The notes: a model not told the origin generated them from the letters alone. A stretch of DNA of 34,663 nucleotides from an uncultured Clostridia bacterium (GCA_947584595.1 CANPWP010000019.1:1-34663); one strand, 5' to 3'; shown: positions 16,101 to 24,460, numbered from the stretch's first letter. Numbers and translations: made by a program.

Positions 16101-19100
16101 GTTTCGGTCTCGGTTCTATAATAAGTGGCAGGCTGTGTTTCTTCTGTGTTATCATCTCCTGCATTCTCAGCAGATACTTTTTCATGTGGGATAGCTCCCG
16201 CTTCTCCGCTGATTGTAACAGTTCCGTTATTTACGGTAATTGCTGAATTATCATTTGTAAGCCAGTTTGAATTTGTTTCAAAATCAGCATTTTGCAAAGC
16301 ATTAAAATCATTTGCACAGCTGCCTTCTTCAAGTTGTAAGCAATCAAACCAAGCTGTTCCTGATGCATGGCGAACCATACAAGAAACATATATAAATCTT
16401 GTATTTGTAGTAATTGATGCAGTAACACTTAATCTTTGCCAATCCTGTGTACCTTCTATTCCCATGCTGTTTATATCTTTTATTATATTTCCGTGTATAT
16501 CATAGCATTTAATATTTAATGCTGCCCCTATTGTTCCACCATTAAAAATTTTCTTTATATTTTTTGTTTTTACATAAGCAGAAAATGTTACATCTTTACC
16601 GTTAAAGGCTGTAGTGTTAAATTCATGTGAAATACCTGTGAAAAATGCATCGTTATCATTGCCAACCGGATTTGTTATCTTTAGAGATGTACTTCCAAAA
16701 TACTGAACCTTTCCGTTTTCTTCTGAAGGCTCGGATCTATCAATTTCGCAAATACCTCCTTTACTAGCAACATTTAAATAATATCCATTATAGACATGAA
16801 AGTATTTTCCATTTCCGATTGCACTCTGTTCGGTTGACTCCGTTATATAGTTTTTTGTAAAGGAATCCGCTCCTGAAGAGACAGATAGACCTGAACTGCT
16901 ATCGGTTGAGATATATCCGTTTGCATTTAAAGTAGATATTTTATTGCCGTAGTTATCAAAAGTATAGGTTTCGCTTCTGCCTTGTCTGTCTGTAAATAAA
17001 GTAGTGTTATCATCACCATATTTAATGTTAAGATAATTGCCTTCTGTATTATCACTTCCGTACTCTGTTATTTTGGTTACTTGTCCGGCATTATTATATG
17101 TAAACTTTACACTGCTTTGTCTTTTATAATTTCCGGACTCAAAATATCCTTGTTCGACAGTTGTCAGTAAATTGGAACTGTTATAGAAAAATCTTGATAC
17201 TTTTGTGCTGGAGAGGTAAAGATAATGAATTTTATCATATTCCGAAGAAGTATAGGAAAATATAATATTTCTTCCGTCGGGTCTTGTGATTTTTGATACT
17301 CTCTTATCGCCGTTTGAATTTGTATAATATGTTAAAGATGTAACCCTGCCTGAACCGTCTGTAATAGATGTGAGATTTCCGTCGGTATATCCATAAGTAA
17401 TTGTATTGTTGTATTCGTCCTTTTCGGAAAGTAATTTACCTCCCGCAGATGTTAATTCATAGGTCTGTTTTGCTGTTCCGTTATCAATATAAATATTTCT
17501 ATTATCTTTTGTTAATGTAAGTCCAAGTCCGTCTTCATCTACCCATTCTTCTGAATTATCTGTCTTTTTCATATAATGGTCTGTTCCGTCAGCATCAGTA
17601 TAAATATAATTATAACCTAATTCAGCCAGTGTTGTATCTGCTTCTCTTATATATTGGTTAAACGAGAACTGCCATCCGTAACCGCTTGGAGAACCGTTAC
17701 CAAAAATCGTGTTATAATTTACACTGTTATATGTTGCAGTAATTGAAGCAGGCATTCTTGAACCAGTACCCTCATATAGACTTTGATTGATTACAAGATT
17801 ACCAAGATAATCTGAAATTTGAGCCTGTGCATCATTACCTACCGATACTGAATGATAACTTAAATTATCTTCTATGCCTGAAAAGTCTTTATATACAATC
17901 TTAAGAATAGGATTTTCTGTCAGCCTTGTACCTTGGTAAAAAGTAAGAGTACGGTTTCCTACTGTATCCAATGCTTCTATTGCAAATCCATCATTTTCAA
18001 TACTTCCATCATACCATTGTTTCATAAGTTTTGTAATATCAAAATGAATAGAATTATAGCTTTTCGGTGTTACTGCGTCATAGTCTATTACATCGCTGTA
18101 GTAATACGGACTTGCAGTTGTTTTTGCTCTATGAAGATTTGTAATAATTGCATCATTCGTATTGGTAAACAAATTGCTTCCCTTATAAATATCAAGGTCA
18201 AAGGTGGCGTTTACTATCTTTTCGTTTTCATTTAGCTCAGGTAATGACTTTAATTTTATAATACTATAAGCATTTGATGCAGTAAAATAACCTCCGTGTG
18301 CATGTTCAATATTATTTTCTACTTCTGAAAAAATAAGGTCTGACTTTACCTTTTTCTTAACCTCAGGGTCGATTGTAACAGGGAAAGCTCGTCCTAAAGA
18401 ATGTATAAACCAATAATCTGCTGTAAGCTTAACTTGAAGATTACTTCCCTTTTGATTTATAATTTCAATCTTTAGCTGAGTGCTTGTATTGCCGTCTGCA
18501 TCTACCATATACGGAGCTTCTATTGTATAGACTTCTTCTCCTTTTTTATTATAAAGGCTGATAGTTGTTTCGTCTGTTTGCTTTGCAGTAAGATTATTTA
18601 TTTTGTAGTTTACATTAAACTCGTTGGGTACATTTGCACTTTTTAAAATAATGTTTTCTTTAACTCCTATTGAAGTGATAAAATACTGCAAGTCAACATC
18701 AGTATATACATTTGAATATGTAATTTCTGAAACTGCATTTTTAAGAGTTGTAAATTTTTCATTTCCGCTTAATTTTTCGGAATTTTTATTTATAACTCCC
18801 CTACTTTTATTTGCGTTTTCGTATCCCCAACTGATTTTATAGTCATCACTTTGGAGTTTTATCATATTATTTGATTTTGCTTTTTGAGAAACTTTAACTT
18901 TTATGTCACTCGCTTTGTTTGAATATTCGGGTACAGCTTCATCAGATGTTGCTGTGCTTAATGAATTATCATATTCTGTCCAATTCCCGTTACTGTCTTT
19001 AAAATGAGCAGGCTGGCTATACTCTGCAAGCATAGTTGTACCGTCATCAAGCAAAAATGTTTTAGAGTATTCATTCCTCTCTGTTTCAAGTTCACAAAGA

Positions 19101-19264
19101 ATATTACCAACACTTTCGCTTTCAGTTTGAATATTGTCAAAAGATGAATAAACAGTATCATCCTCAGGCAATGTTGAAGCATATACCTGCACAGGCAACA
19201 ACAACCCCATAAGTATTGCAAGTATAACTGCTGTTGAGTTTTTCAAAAACCTATTTCTTTTCAT
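13142..19264 (-). CDS. Secreted Rhs/YD-repeat polymorphic toxin, WapA-like
   Basis: A 2040-residue secreted protein with the layout of Gram-positive Rhs/WapA contact-dependent toxins. Residues 1-30 form a Sec signal ending V-Y-A. Residues about 305-462 look like a DNRLRE domain (I-K-L-K-S-L-P, F-D-I-T-K-L-M-K-Q-W). YD repeats run about 510-780 and 1260-1745. Two beta-sandwich, carbohydrate-binding-like inserts lie at about 830-985 and 1115-1230. The Rhs core (R-Y-R-G-Y-V-Y-D-I-E-T-G-L-Y-Y-L-Q-S-R-Y-Y-D) is at 1794-1815. The tip, about 1860-2040, has a hydrophobic helix and then a K/Y-rich beta domain with S-D-Y-Y-D-F-D-Y-F; I do not recognise it. AAGGAG lies 8-13 bases before the ATG. The lipoprotein gene behind it is the likely immunity gene. 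Confidence 0.92.
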   Translation of the reverse strand: MKRNRFLKNSTAVILAILMGLLLPVQVYASTLPEDDTVYSSFDNIQTESESVGNILCELETERNEYSKTFLLDDGTTMLAEYSQPAHFKDSNGNWTEYDNSLSTATSDEAVPEYSNKASDIKVKVSQKAKSNNMIKLQSDDYKISWGYENANKSRGVINKNSEKLSGNEKFTTLKNAVSEITYSNVYTDVDLQYFITSIGVKENIILKSANVPNEFNVNYKINNLTAKQTDETTISLYNKKGEEVYTIEAPYMVDADGNTSTQLKIEIINQKGSNLQVKLTADYWFIHSLGRAFPVTIDPEVKKKVKSDLIFSEVENNIEHAHGGYFTASNAYSIIKLKSLPELNENEKIVNATFDLDIYKGSNLFTNTNDAIITNLHRAKTTASPYYYSDVIDYDAVTPKSYNSIHFDITKLMKQWYDGSIENDGFAIEALDTVGNRTLTFYQGTRLTENPILKIVYKDFSGIEDNLSYHSVSVGNDAQAQISDYLGNLVINQSLYEGTGSRMPASITATYNSVNYNTIFGNGSPSGYGWQFSFNQYIREADTTLAELGYNYIYTDADGTDHYMKKTDNSEEWVDEDGLGLTLTKDNRNIYIDNGTAKQTYELTSAGGKLLSEKDEYNNTITYGYTDGNLTSITDGSGRVTSLTYYTNSNGDKRVSKITRPDGRNIIFSYTSSEYDKIHYLYLSSTKVSRFFYNSSNLLTTVEQGYFESGNYKRQSSVKFTYNNAGQVTKITEYGSDNTEGNYLNIKYGDDNTTLFTDRQGRSETYTFDNYGNKISTLNANGYISTDSSSGLSVSSGADSFTKNYITESTEQSAIGNGKYFHVYNGYYLNVASKGGICEIDRSEPSEENGKVQYFGSTSLKITNPVGNDNDAFFTGISHEFNTTAFNGKDVTFSAYVKTKNIKKIFNGGTIGAALNIKCYDIHGNIIKDINSMGIEGTQDWQRLSVTASITTNTRFIYVSCMVRHASGTAWFDCLQLEEGSCANDFNALQNADFETNSNWLTNDNSAITVNNGTVTISGEAGAIPHEKVSAENAGDDNTEETQPATYYRTETETEPNDSIDTYDKYGNIIKTEQGFVTRTVKKTYEVDTNENTPEETDVPANDETTNEATGNNDSLGNKYIYQIVNVDRAGVSFNFSGEAKAKSVSLSNSNRTFGLAMNIYYANNSTPETHYQEFNAYTSEKQSVAMSVTPENTNNLIDYIAIAFVYGYNENEMTVYNANLNIASAYSTENTSDNSASDDKSVDYEVISESVDKTQTYMQTSSTYDSKGNYVSSETDEAGNTVSYTYDVNGNVISKIDGNENEVKYTYDLENHPLSVSSNGSQNTYTYNGAGSVSAIAHNGFSYKFNYDVFNNLISTKIGNVTVVSNTYSANNGNLIRTDYANGDYIEYKYDEYDNIIQIIGETGTIADFIYNKKGLVARAVDRSTVNTTYYYYDFSGNLINQFTQTPYGNLVRYTYYDENGNAIEKTDVDGKTKTITRGTDEDGNSFVSNDGVKADTITDDFGRTTQIKTSRGEGNSVFFTDYEYAQGRQENSTTNQVSKITQKYGTKQLVKYEYEYDANGNIDTVKQDGKIVARYSYDELDQLMWAADTNTGLYINYQYDSAGNITKVREHTLNTTNWAPGALQSERTYSYTDTNWKDKLTNYNGTKITYDAIGNPLSYRDGMTMTWQNGRQLSTLQTENNSVSYKYNSNGLRTQKTDNSGTTDYYYDSNNNLIGLTKSNRTLFFYYDTEGSPTSFSYNGEMYYYIKNLQGDIVKVINQAGVTYANYVYDAFGNILEAYGDPIISKLSPFRYRGYVYDIETGLYYLQSRYYDPVTGRFLNADVYCDTQTGTPLSTNMFAYCENNSICRTDSDGKGWINVIQAIVIAAAYTMRLTLMMYIYSATGARLNNNISLNDWWNPIGQAMKSRLKSSKKVKDRINQYISKVSKKKTTYSKKASIKFSYSSKTTADLDLAYSVGSAANFTLKVKWTASKQWFTGKRKYVITISMSDYYDFDYFGKKEKNYIKRCINDYFGYYPQKYGVLKNYWWKINFSFDYYK
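13731..14152 (-). repeat. Rhs core direct repeat, copy A (inside rhs)
   Basis: The expressed copy of the 422-base core shared with copies B (12244-12665) and, in part, C (10822-11093) and D (5464-5624). All are in direct orientation. The tip-specific sequence begins just 3' of it, at about 13730. Confidence 0.92.
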
Positions 19265-19325
19265 TTCATTTTCTCCTTAATTATAAAAATCATAATATAA
19301 AGTAAAATTTTTAGCTTTCAGTGAA

Positions 19326-19354
19326 ATAATATCACGTTTTTTCAAATATTTCAA
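19326..19354 (-). promoter_or_regulatory. Promoter of rhs
   Basis: Minus-strand TTGAAA (19349-19354) and TATTAT (19326-19331) with exactly 17 bases between them, about 60 bases upstream of the rhs ATG. This is the only good promoter found for the toxin island, so orphan cassettes downstream depend on read-through. Confidence 0.7.
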
Positions 19355-19478
19355 CATTTTTCTACAAATTTCTTATACATTTGACATTTTTTGTGATTTT
19401 TAAACAAGTCTATTATTATAAAAATAAAAAGAACAGTCCAGGATTTTATGTACTACTTGATAAAATTGTAAAAAATTT

Positions 19479-19507
19479 AACCGCCCTGCATTGCATACAG
19501 AGCGGTT
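19479..19507 (-). terminator. Terminator after ispF
   Basis: Arms 19479-19488 and 19498-19507 pair fully on the minus strand (one G-U), followed by TTAAATTTTTTAC. It separates the ispF operon from rhs, although it lies about 290 bases beyond the ispF stop, past the decayed tip/immunity remnant. Confidence 0.6.
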
Positions 19508-19567
19508 CTATGTATTTATTTAACTTTCATTTACTAAAATAATTGTTTAAAAATTTAAAGTATTTCA

Positions 19568-19672
19568 AAAATATAATTATGATAAAAATTAGTAAAAGTG
19601 CGTTCTTCATATATTTCTTCTTGTTTTTTATGAGATTTTTCACTTCGTTTAAAGTAATTAAAATCGTAAATT
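19568..19672 (-). pseudogene. Decayed copy of the current tip/immunity pair
   Basis: The block 19570-19625 matches 13088-13145, the start of the lipoprotein gene behind rhs and its ribosome-site region; translated it reads M-K-N-A-L-L-L-I-F-I-I-I-I before drifting off. A further 19-base block at 19651-19669 matches 13271-13289, the D-F-D-Y-F part of the tip, with one difference. So pieces of tip and immunity gene in the right order lie upstream of rhs. No complete frame remains. The remaining part of 19265-19797 holds the rhs promoter, a terminator and otherwise no gene I can support. Confidence 0.65.
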
Positions 19673-19797
19673 TAATTTATTTTTTAGACCTTCCGCAATC
19701 GGAGCAACCGTTACGAATCCGTCTTCTTTTAAGTGTACACAGTTTCTGTGTTATTTCTCCTATCAACACTTAATATCAACTATTTTTCGTTGTATTT

Positions 19798-20274
19798 TTA
19801 ATTTGCTTTTTCAATCAAACATACGGCGTGAGCTGAAATTCCAAGCAACTCTCCTGTAAAACCAAGACCTTCTTCTGTTGTAGCTTTAACGCTGATTTTT
19901 TCAAGTTCCATATTACAAGCCTTTGCAATTTTTTCCCTCATTGGAACAATATAATTTTTAAGTTTTGGTTTTTGAGCAATAATTGTTGAATCAATATTAA
20001 TAATTTTATAGCCGTTTTCATTTAAAACCTGTACTGTTTTTTCAAGAAGCTTCAGGCTGTCTGCATTTAAAAAAGTATCGTCATTATCGGGAAACAATTT
20101 GCCTATATCTCCTAAAGCCGCCGCACCTAAAAGTGCGTCCATAATTGCGTGTAAGAGAACATCTGCATCACTATGACCTAACAGTCCCTTTTCATAAGGA
20201 ATTTCTACTCCGCCTAAAATCAGCTTTCTGTTATCGGCAAATTTGTGAACATCATAACCGTGACCTATTCTCAT
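19798..20274 (-). CDS. ispF: 2-C-methyl-D-erythritol 2,4-cyclodiphosphate synthase
   Basis: Enzyme of the MEP isoprenoid pathway; it cyclises the CDP-ME 2-phosphate intermediate, releasing CMP. The 158-residue length is typical. The N terminus [10 protein letters not shown] carries the metal ligands Asp8 and His10, and His42 follows in L-L-G-H-S-D-A-D-V. The C-terminal part has [12 protein letters not shown]. Its ATG overlaps the ispD stop by four bases (ATGA), so the two steps are translationally coupled. Confidence 0.97.
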   Translation of the reverse strand: MRIGHGYDVHKFADNRKLILGGVEIPYEKGLLGHSDADVLLHAIMDALLGAAALGDIGKLFPDNDDTFLNADSLKLLEKTVQVLNENGYKIINIDSTIIAQKPKLKNYIVPMREKIAKACNMELEKISVKATTEEGLGFTGELLGISAHAVCLIEKAN

Positions 20275-20981
20275 ACTTCTTCACCCTGCTCTCTTGCTTT
20301 TAAAATACTTTGAGCCATAATCACATCAAAAGGAGTTGTAAGCTTTATATTACTTTCACTTCCGATTACAACTTCAACGGCTTTTCCGAAGTTTTCAATA
20401 AGCTGACAATCGTCTGTAAAGTATTTTCCCTCTTCTTTTGCTTTTTTTAATGCGGATATGTAAAGCTCTTTTTCAAAAACCTGCGGAGTTTGAATACTTC
20501 TTAAATCGGCTCTGTCGGGTGTATTTACAACTAAATTTTTATCATCGGTAATTTTAATTGTATCTTTAACCATAACACCCAATGTTGTGCTTTTTATTTC
20601 AAATGCTCTGTTTATTACATTTTCTATATCTTTATTCAAAACAAGAGGTCTTGCACCGTCGTGAATTGCGAAAAAATTTGTGCTGTCAGAAGAGGCATTT
20701 ATTCCGTTAGAAACGCTCTCTCCCCTTGTATTTCCGCCTGTAACAATCTTAAATACTTTATTAAAATAATTATTTTTTACAATTAATTTGATTTTTCCTA
20801 TATCCTGCTCTCTTGCAACAACAACAATTTCATTTACTAAATTACAGTTTTGAAAAGCAGATAAAGTATGTTCAATTACTGTTTTTTCATTTAAAGAAAT
20901 AAACTGTTTGCTTATTTTTCCGCCCATTCTGCTTGAATTTCCTGCTGCTACTATAATTGCGGATACATAATTATTTCTCAT
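20271..20981 (-). CDS. ispD: MEP cytidylyltransferase IspD
   Basis: Transfers CMP to 2-C-methyl-D-erythritol 4-phosphate in isoprenoid synthesis. The 236-residue protein has the nucleotide-binding N terminus [13 protein letters not shown] with K-I-S-K-Q-F, the central I-H-D-G-A-R-P-L-V, and [16 protein letters not shown]. It lies 2 bases downstream of the sulfhydrylase gene and overlaps ispF by 4 bases, so the three are one transcript. Confidence 0.96.
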   Translation of the reverse strand: MRNNYVSAIIVAAGNSSRMGGKISKQFISLNEKTVIEHTLSAFQNCNLVNEIVVVAREQDIGKIKLIVKNNYFNKVFKIVTGGNTRGESVSNGINASSDSTNFFAIHDGARPLVLNKDIENVINRAFEIKSTTLGVMVKDTIKITDDKNLVVNTPDRADLRSIQTPQVFEKELYISALKKAKEEGKYFTDDCQLIENFGKAVEVVIGSESNIKLTTPFDVIMAQSILKAREQGEEV

Positions 20982-20983
20982 AA

Positions 20984-22255
20984 TTAAATTTTATCAAATG
21001 CCTGCTGTAAGTCGGCAATAATATCGTTTACATCTTCAATACCAACGGAAAGCCTTATTAAATCTGGTGCGACTCCTGCTTCAAGAAGCTGTTCCTCTGT
21101 CATCTGTCGATGTGTGTGGCTTGCAGGATGTAACAGGCAGGTTTTTGCGTCTGCAACATGAGTTACAATAGTTGCAAGTTTCAAAGAATCCATAAATTTT
21201 ATAGATTTTTCCCTGCCTCCTTTGATTCCGAATGCAAGAACTCCGCAGGAACCGTTAGGAAGATATTTTTTGCAAAGTTTGTTATCCTTATCGTCTTCAA
21301 GGTCAGAATAATTTACCCATGCAACCTTTTCGTTTTCTTTTAAATATTTTGCAACGGCAAGAGCATTTTCACAATGTTTTTTCATTCTTAAATGCAAAGA
21401 TTCAAGACCAATATTAAGATAAAAAGCGTTTTGCGGAGACTGAATTGAACCTAAATCACGCATAAGCTGAGCAGTTGCTTTTGTAATATATGCTCCCTTA
21501 CCGAATCTCTCTGCATATGTAATACCGTGATATGATTCATCTGGAGTTGTAAGTCCTGGATATTTATCCGCATATTTCATCCAGTCAAAATTTCCGCTGT
21601 CGACAATACATCCGCCCACGCCTACCGCATGACCGTCCATATATTTTGTAGTTGAATGAGTTACAATATCTGCTCCAAATTTAAACGGCTGACAGTTTAC
21701 GGGGGTAGCAAATGTATTATCTACAATAAGGGGAACTCCGTGTGAATGTGCAAGGTCGGCAAACTTTTCTATATCTAAAACCGATACTGTAGGATTTGTT
21801 ATAGTTTCACCAAATACAAGCTTAGTGTTGGGTTTAAAGTATTTTGAAAGTTCTTCTTTTGAAAGGGTTTGGTCAACAAAAGTACACTCTATTCCCATTT
21901 TCTTCATAGTTACGCCAAAAAGATTATATGTTCCGCCGTAAATTGATGAGGACGCTATAAAATGGTCGCCTGCTTCACAAATATTAAAAATTGCAAAAAA
22001 GTTAGCCGCCTGTCCGCTCGATGTTAGCATTGCGGCAGCTCCGCCTTCCATTTGACAGATTTTTTCGGCTACTGCATCATTTGTTGGATTTTGAAGTCTT
22101 GTATAAAAATAACCTTCTGCTTCAAGGTCGAAAAGTTTACCCATTTCATCGCTTGTATCATATTTAAATGTCGTGCTCTGATAAACCGGGACTTGTCTTG
22201 GCTCTCCTTTATGGGGCGTCCAACCGCCCTGTACGCATTTTGTTTCAATTTTCAT
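20984..22255 (-). CDS. metY: O-acetylhomoserine sulfhydrylase (PLP enzyme)
   Basis: A 423-residue Cys/Met-metabolism PLP enzyme. The PLP lysine is expected at K204 in T-H-S-T-T-K-Y-M-D-G-H. Y-T-R-L-Q-N-P-T and S-S-G-Q-A-A-N lie upstream, and R-L-S-V-G-I-E-D near the end. The G-G-W-T-P-H-K-G-E-P-R start and the G-G-x-I-V-D-S-G-N-F-D-W segment are more like O-acetylhomoserine sulfhydrylases, which make homocysteine from O-acetylhomoserine and sulfide, than cystathionine enzymes; methionine gamma-lyase activity cannot be ruled out. It sits between a small zinc-ribbon protein and ispD in one operon. No SAM or T-box leader is visible directly upstream. Confidence 0.9.
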   Translation of the reverse strand: MKIETKCVQGGWTPHKGEPRQVPVYQSTTFKYDTSDEMGKLFDLEAEGYFYTRLQNPTNDAVAEKICQMEGGAAAMLTSSGQAANFFAIFNICEAGDHFIASSSIYGGTYNLFGVTMKKMGIECTFVDQTLSKEELSKYFKPNTKLVFGETITNPTVSVLDIEKFADLAHSHGVPLIVDNTFATPVNCQPFKFGADIVTHSTTKYMDGHAVGVGGCIVDSGNFDWMKYADKYPGLTTPDESYHGITYAERFGKGAYITKATAQLMRDLGSIQSPQNAFYLNIGLESLHLRMKKHCENALAVAKYLKENEKVAWVNYSDLEDDKDNKLCKKYLPNGSCGVLAFGIKGGREKSIKFMDSLKLATIVTHVADAKTCLLHPASHTHRQMTEEQLLEAGVAPDLIRLSVGIEDVNDIIADLQQAFDKI

Positions 22256-22279
22256 TGTATGTATCCTTTCTTCTTTGTT

Positions 22280-22789
22280 TTATATAAATAAGTTTTTAAT
22301 AAAGCCTGTAATTGCATCTGTTCCAAAAACTGCAAGGCCAATTAAAATTAAAAGCATTAATGCAAGTACGATTCTGCCAACCTTACTTCCGTCGTTTAGT
22401 TCTTCAAACTGTTTATCAAGGCTTTTCTCGTTTGAGGGTTCATATACGCCGTCTTCTATAATTTCTTCTCCCTCTTCTTTAATAGCACCAATACCTACGC
22501 ATATATCATAAGCCTTTTTGTATGCCTGATAAGGTACAAGAATATTTAGGTCACTCATATCAACACCTGTTACGGTATTTGCGGAATTATCTTTTTTCCG
22601 TCTTTTTGTATCGGAAGGGATTCCTGCGTCCGAAAGGGCCGCAATAATTCTGTCCTTTTCAAAGCCCTCCGCACTGATTAAAAAAACGGGAGTGTTATTA
22701 TCTTCTATAACATTAAGAGGCTTTTTACATTCTTTGCAGGTTTCTTCATTATCGTTATGCAGTTTTCTGCAAGAATTACAATATTTCAT
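22280..22789 (-). CDS. Zinc-ribbon membrane protein, DUF2007-like
   Basis: A 169-residue protein of unknown role. The N terminus is a zinc ribbon (C-N-S-C at about 4-7 and C-K-E-C at about 18-21). A small alpha/beta domain follows (V-F-L-I-S-A-E-G-F-E-K-D-R-I-I-A-A-L) that resembles the DUF2007 signal-transducing-type fold, then an acidic linker. One transmembrane segment near the C terminus (I-V-L-A-L-M-L-L-I-L-I-G-L-A-V-F) would leave the ribbon in the cytoplasm. It has an AAGGAGAACATCT ribosome site and its own promoter, and is first in the operon with metY-ispD-ispF (24-base gap to metY). Confidence 0.75.
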   Translation of the reverse strand: MKYCNSCRKLHNDNEETCKECKKPLNVIEDNNTPVFLISAEGFEKDRIIAALSDAGIPSDTKRRKKDNSANTVTGVDMSDLNILVPYQAYKKAYDICVGIGAIKEEGEEIIEDGVYEPSNEKSLDKQFEELNDGSKVGRIVLALMLLILIGLAVFGTDAITGFIKNLFI

Positions 22790-22818
22790 AGATGTTCTCC
22801 TTTTCCTTATTTACAATT

Positions 22819-22847
22819 ATTGTAGCAAAACAAGGATAATAATTCAA
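22819..22847 (-). promoter_or_regulatory. Promoter of the zinc-ribbon/metY/ispDF operon
   Basis: Minus-strand TTGAAT (22842-22847) and TACAAT (22819-22824) with 17 bases between, about 30 bases before the first ATG. Confidence 0.65.
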
Positions 22848-22940
22848 GTAGAAAAAGACTAATTATAATTTTTATAAAATAGAAAAGCACTTATATAAAT
22901 CACTTTTTTAGACATTTAAATGCTTGTATCATTTTTAAAA

Positions 22941-22981
22941 AAACTGCATTGGCTTTTGTTACAAAAGCGCTAATGCAGTTT
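22941..22981 (-). terminator. Terminator after dpaB
   Basis: A long hairpin: outer arms 22941-22950 and 22972-22981 pair as AAACTGCATT with AATGCAGTTT, and GCTTTTGT/ACAAAAGC pairs inside. On the minus strand a run of T follows. It starts 12 bases beyond the dpaB stop. Confidence 0.85.
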
Positions 22982-22993
22982 ATCTTTAATATT

Positions 22994-23563
22994 TTAACCA
23001 AATACCGGCTGTGGTTGCTGTCCATTTAAAGCAAGCTCTACGCATTTTGGTATAAGCTCAAATTTTGAAACAAGAGAATTTGGTTTTTTTACATAGTCGT
23101 CTTGCTGCATTGGTACAAAATAAATATTTTTCGTATTCAGAAGCTTGCCGATATTTTGTGCTGAAGCTCCCAAACCGTCATTTGTTGCAACAGACAAAAG
23201 AACAGGACGCTGAATTCTTAAATGCGATTTAGCCGCCATTGCAACAGGTGTATCTGTTACTCCCAGTGCAAGTTTTGCAAGGGTATTGCCTGTACACGGG
23301 GCTATAAGAAGTAAATCGCAAATTTTCTTTGGTCCTATGGGCTCTGCGCCTTCTATAGTATGAATTACTTTTTCTTTTGTAATTTCTTCTGTTTCCTTTA
23401 TAAAATCTTCTGCTTTTCCAAACCTTGTATCTGTTGAATAAGCGTTATTTGACATTATGGGTACAATGTGATACTCTTCTGCAAGCTTTTTCATTTGCTC
23501 AATGGCTTTTGAAAAGGTACAAAAGGAGCCGCACATTGCAAATCCGACTGTGACCTTTTTCAC
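22994..23563 (-). CDS. dpaB: Dipicolinate synthase subunit B
   Basis: Flavoprotein-like subunit of dipicolinate synthase (SpoVFB), which with DpaA oxidises dihydrodipicolinate to dipicolinic acid in the mother cell for the spore core. The 189-residue protein has G-F-A-M-C-G-S-F-C-T-F at 7-17, I-A-P-C-T-G-N-T-L-A-K-L-A-L-G and T-P-V-A-M-A-A-K-S-H-L-R, the usual family motifs. It overlaps dpaA by 4 bases (ATGA). In Bacillus the operon continues with asd, dapG and dapA; here it ends in a terminator. Confidence 0.95.
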   Translation of the reverse strand: MKKVTVGFAMCGSFCTFSKAIEQMKKLAEEYHIVPIMSNNAYSTDTRFGKAEDFIKETEEITKEKVIHTIEGAEPIGPKKICDLLLIAPCTGNTLAKLALGVTDTPVAMAAKSHLRIQRPVLLSVATNDGLGASAQNIGKLLNTKNIYFVPMQQDDYVKKPNSLVSKFELIPKCVELALNGQQPQPVFG

Positions 23564-24423
23564 CTGATATCCTCCTCAAGCATCTTAACAATTGTGTTTT
23601 TTATAATTTCTCCTGCAGTTTTTGGTGCAGTTTTTCCGGGCAATGCCAGAGCGTGTATTATATCTATATCAAGGCTTTGGGCTGCTGATTTATCTATTCC
23701 CCCCGGAAGTGACGCCAAATCAACAAGCAGTGTATTTTTATCTGTATTTTTAAGCAAATTTTCATCAAATATTAATGCAGGTACCGTATTAAACACTATA
23801 TCAAAGCCCCTGATCTCTTTAAGCTGTTCGGTATTAAGGGGTCGATATCCGTTCATTGTGATTTTTGCAAAATCTGTAGCTTTTCTTGCACTTACATACA
23901 CCTGAGCCTTTAAATCTCTGAGCATTTTTGCAAGGCATTTGCCTATTCTGCCGAATCCGCAGATTAAAATTTTACTGTCTAAAATTGCTCCTTCATAGCT
24001 GTTAAGTGCAATTTGTAAAGCTCCTTCTGCTGTTAAGTAGGCATTTAAAAGAGTAAAATCCTCCCTTTTAAAATAATCATAGGATTTTATATTTTTAAAT
24101 TCTTTACAAAACTTAACTGCCTTTTCTTTCATTGGACAAAATATCTTTTTACCTGAAATCAATTTTAAAATTTTTGAATTAAACTTTAGCGGTTCTTTTG
24201 AAAAAGGAGTATTGATATCTCCATACTGATTAACTGGAGGAACAGGGAAAATAACGATATCGGTTTTTGAAAGCTCGTCTAAGCTGTTGCATATCTGTAA
24301 ATCTCCTGAGCTTGTTATTTTTGAAAACCCGAAAAGCTTAACATTATATTTATCTTTTAAAAAACAGTCACCGGCAAAAAGAAATCGTTTATCTCCGCCG
24401 ATAATACCAACAGTTTTTGTCAT
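23560..24423 (-). CDS. dpaA: Dipicolinate synthase subunit A
   Basis: The Rossmann-fold dehydrogenase subunit of dipicolinate synthase (SpoVFA). The start is taken as the ATG at 24423, giving 287 residues beginning M-T-K-T-V-G-I-I-G-G-D-K-R and placing an AGGTG site 6 bases upstream; a GTG nine bases earlier falls inside that site. A second nucleotide-binding motif, I-C-G-F-G-R-I-G-K-C-L-A-K-M-L, lies near residue 150. Its presence is direct evidence that the organism makes endospores. A sigma-K-like promoter lies upstream. Confidence 0.95.
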   Translation of the reverse strand: MTKTVGIIGGDKRFLFAGDCFLKDKYNVKLFGFSKITSSGDLQICNSLDELSKTDIVIFPVPPVNQYGDINTPFSKEPLKFNSKILKLISGKKIFCPMKEKAVKFCKEFKNIKSYDYFKREDFTLLNAYLTAEGALQIALNSYEGAILDSKILICGFGRIGKCLAKMLRDLKAQVYVSARKATDFAKITMNGYRPLNTEQLKEIRGFDIVFNTVPALIFDENLLKNTDKNTLLVDLASLPGGIDKSAAQSLDIDIIHALALPGKTAPKTAGEIIKNTIVKMLEEDIR

Positions 24424-24460
24424 ATAAAACACCTGTATAAAAATTTTAGTTTTTATACAA

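Noticed and set aside
15253..16505. Several plus-strand open frames of 65-126 codons opposite rhs
   Set aside because: They are shadows of the long rhs frame, without ribosome sites or family resemblance.
5464..19672. Island considered as a prophage or integrative element
   Set aside because: No integrase, phage structural gene, tRNA target or att-like repeat is visible.
19675..19775. Minus-strand frame of about 32 codons reading N-G-C-S-D-C-G-R-S-K-K
   Set aside because: Starts with GTG without a clear ribosome site and has only one C-x2-C; not enough to call a gene.
22256..22279. Search for a SAM or T-box riboswitch before the sulfhydrylase gene
   Set aside because: Only 24 bases separate it from the upstream gene, and no such structure was seen before that gene either.
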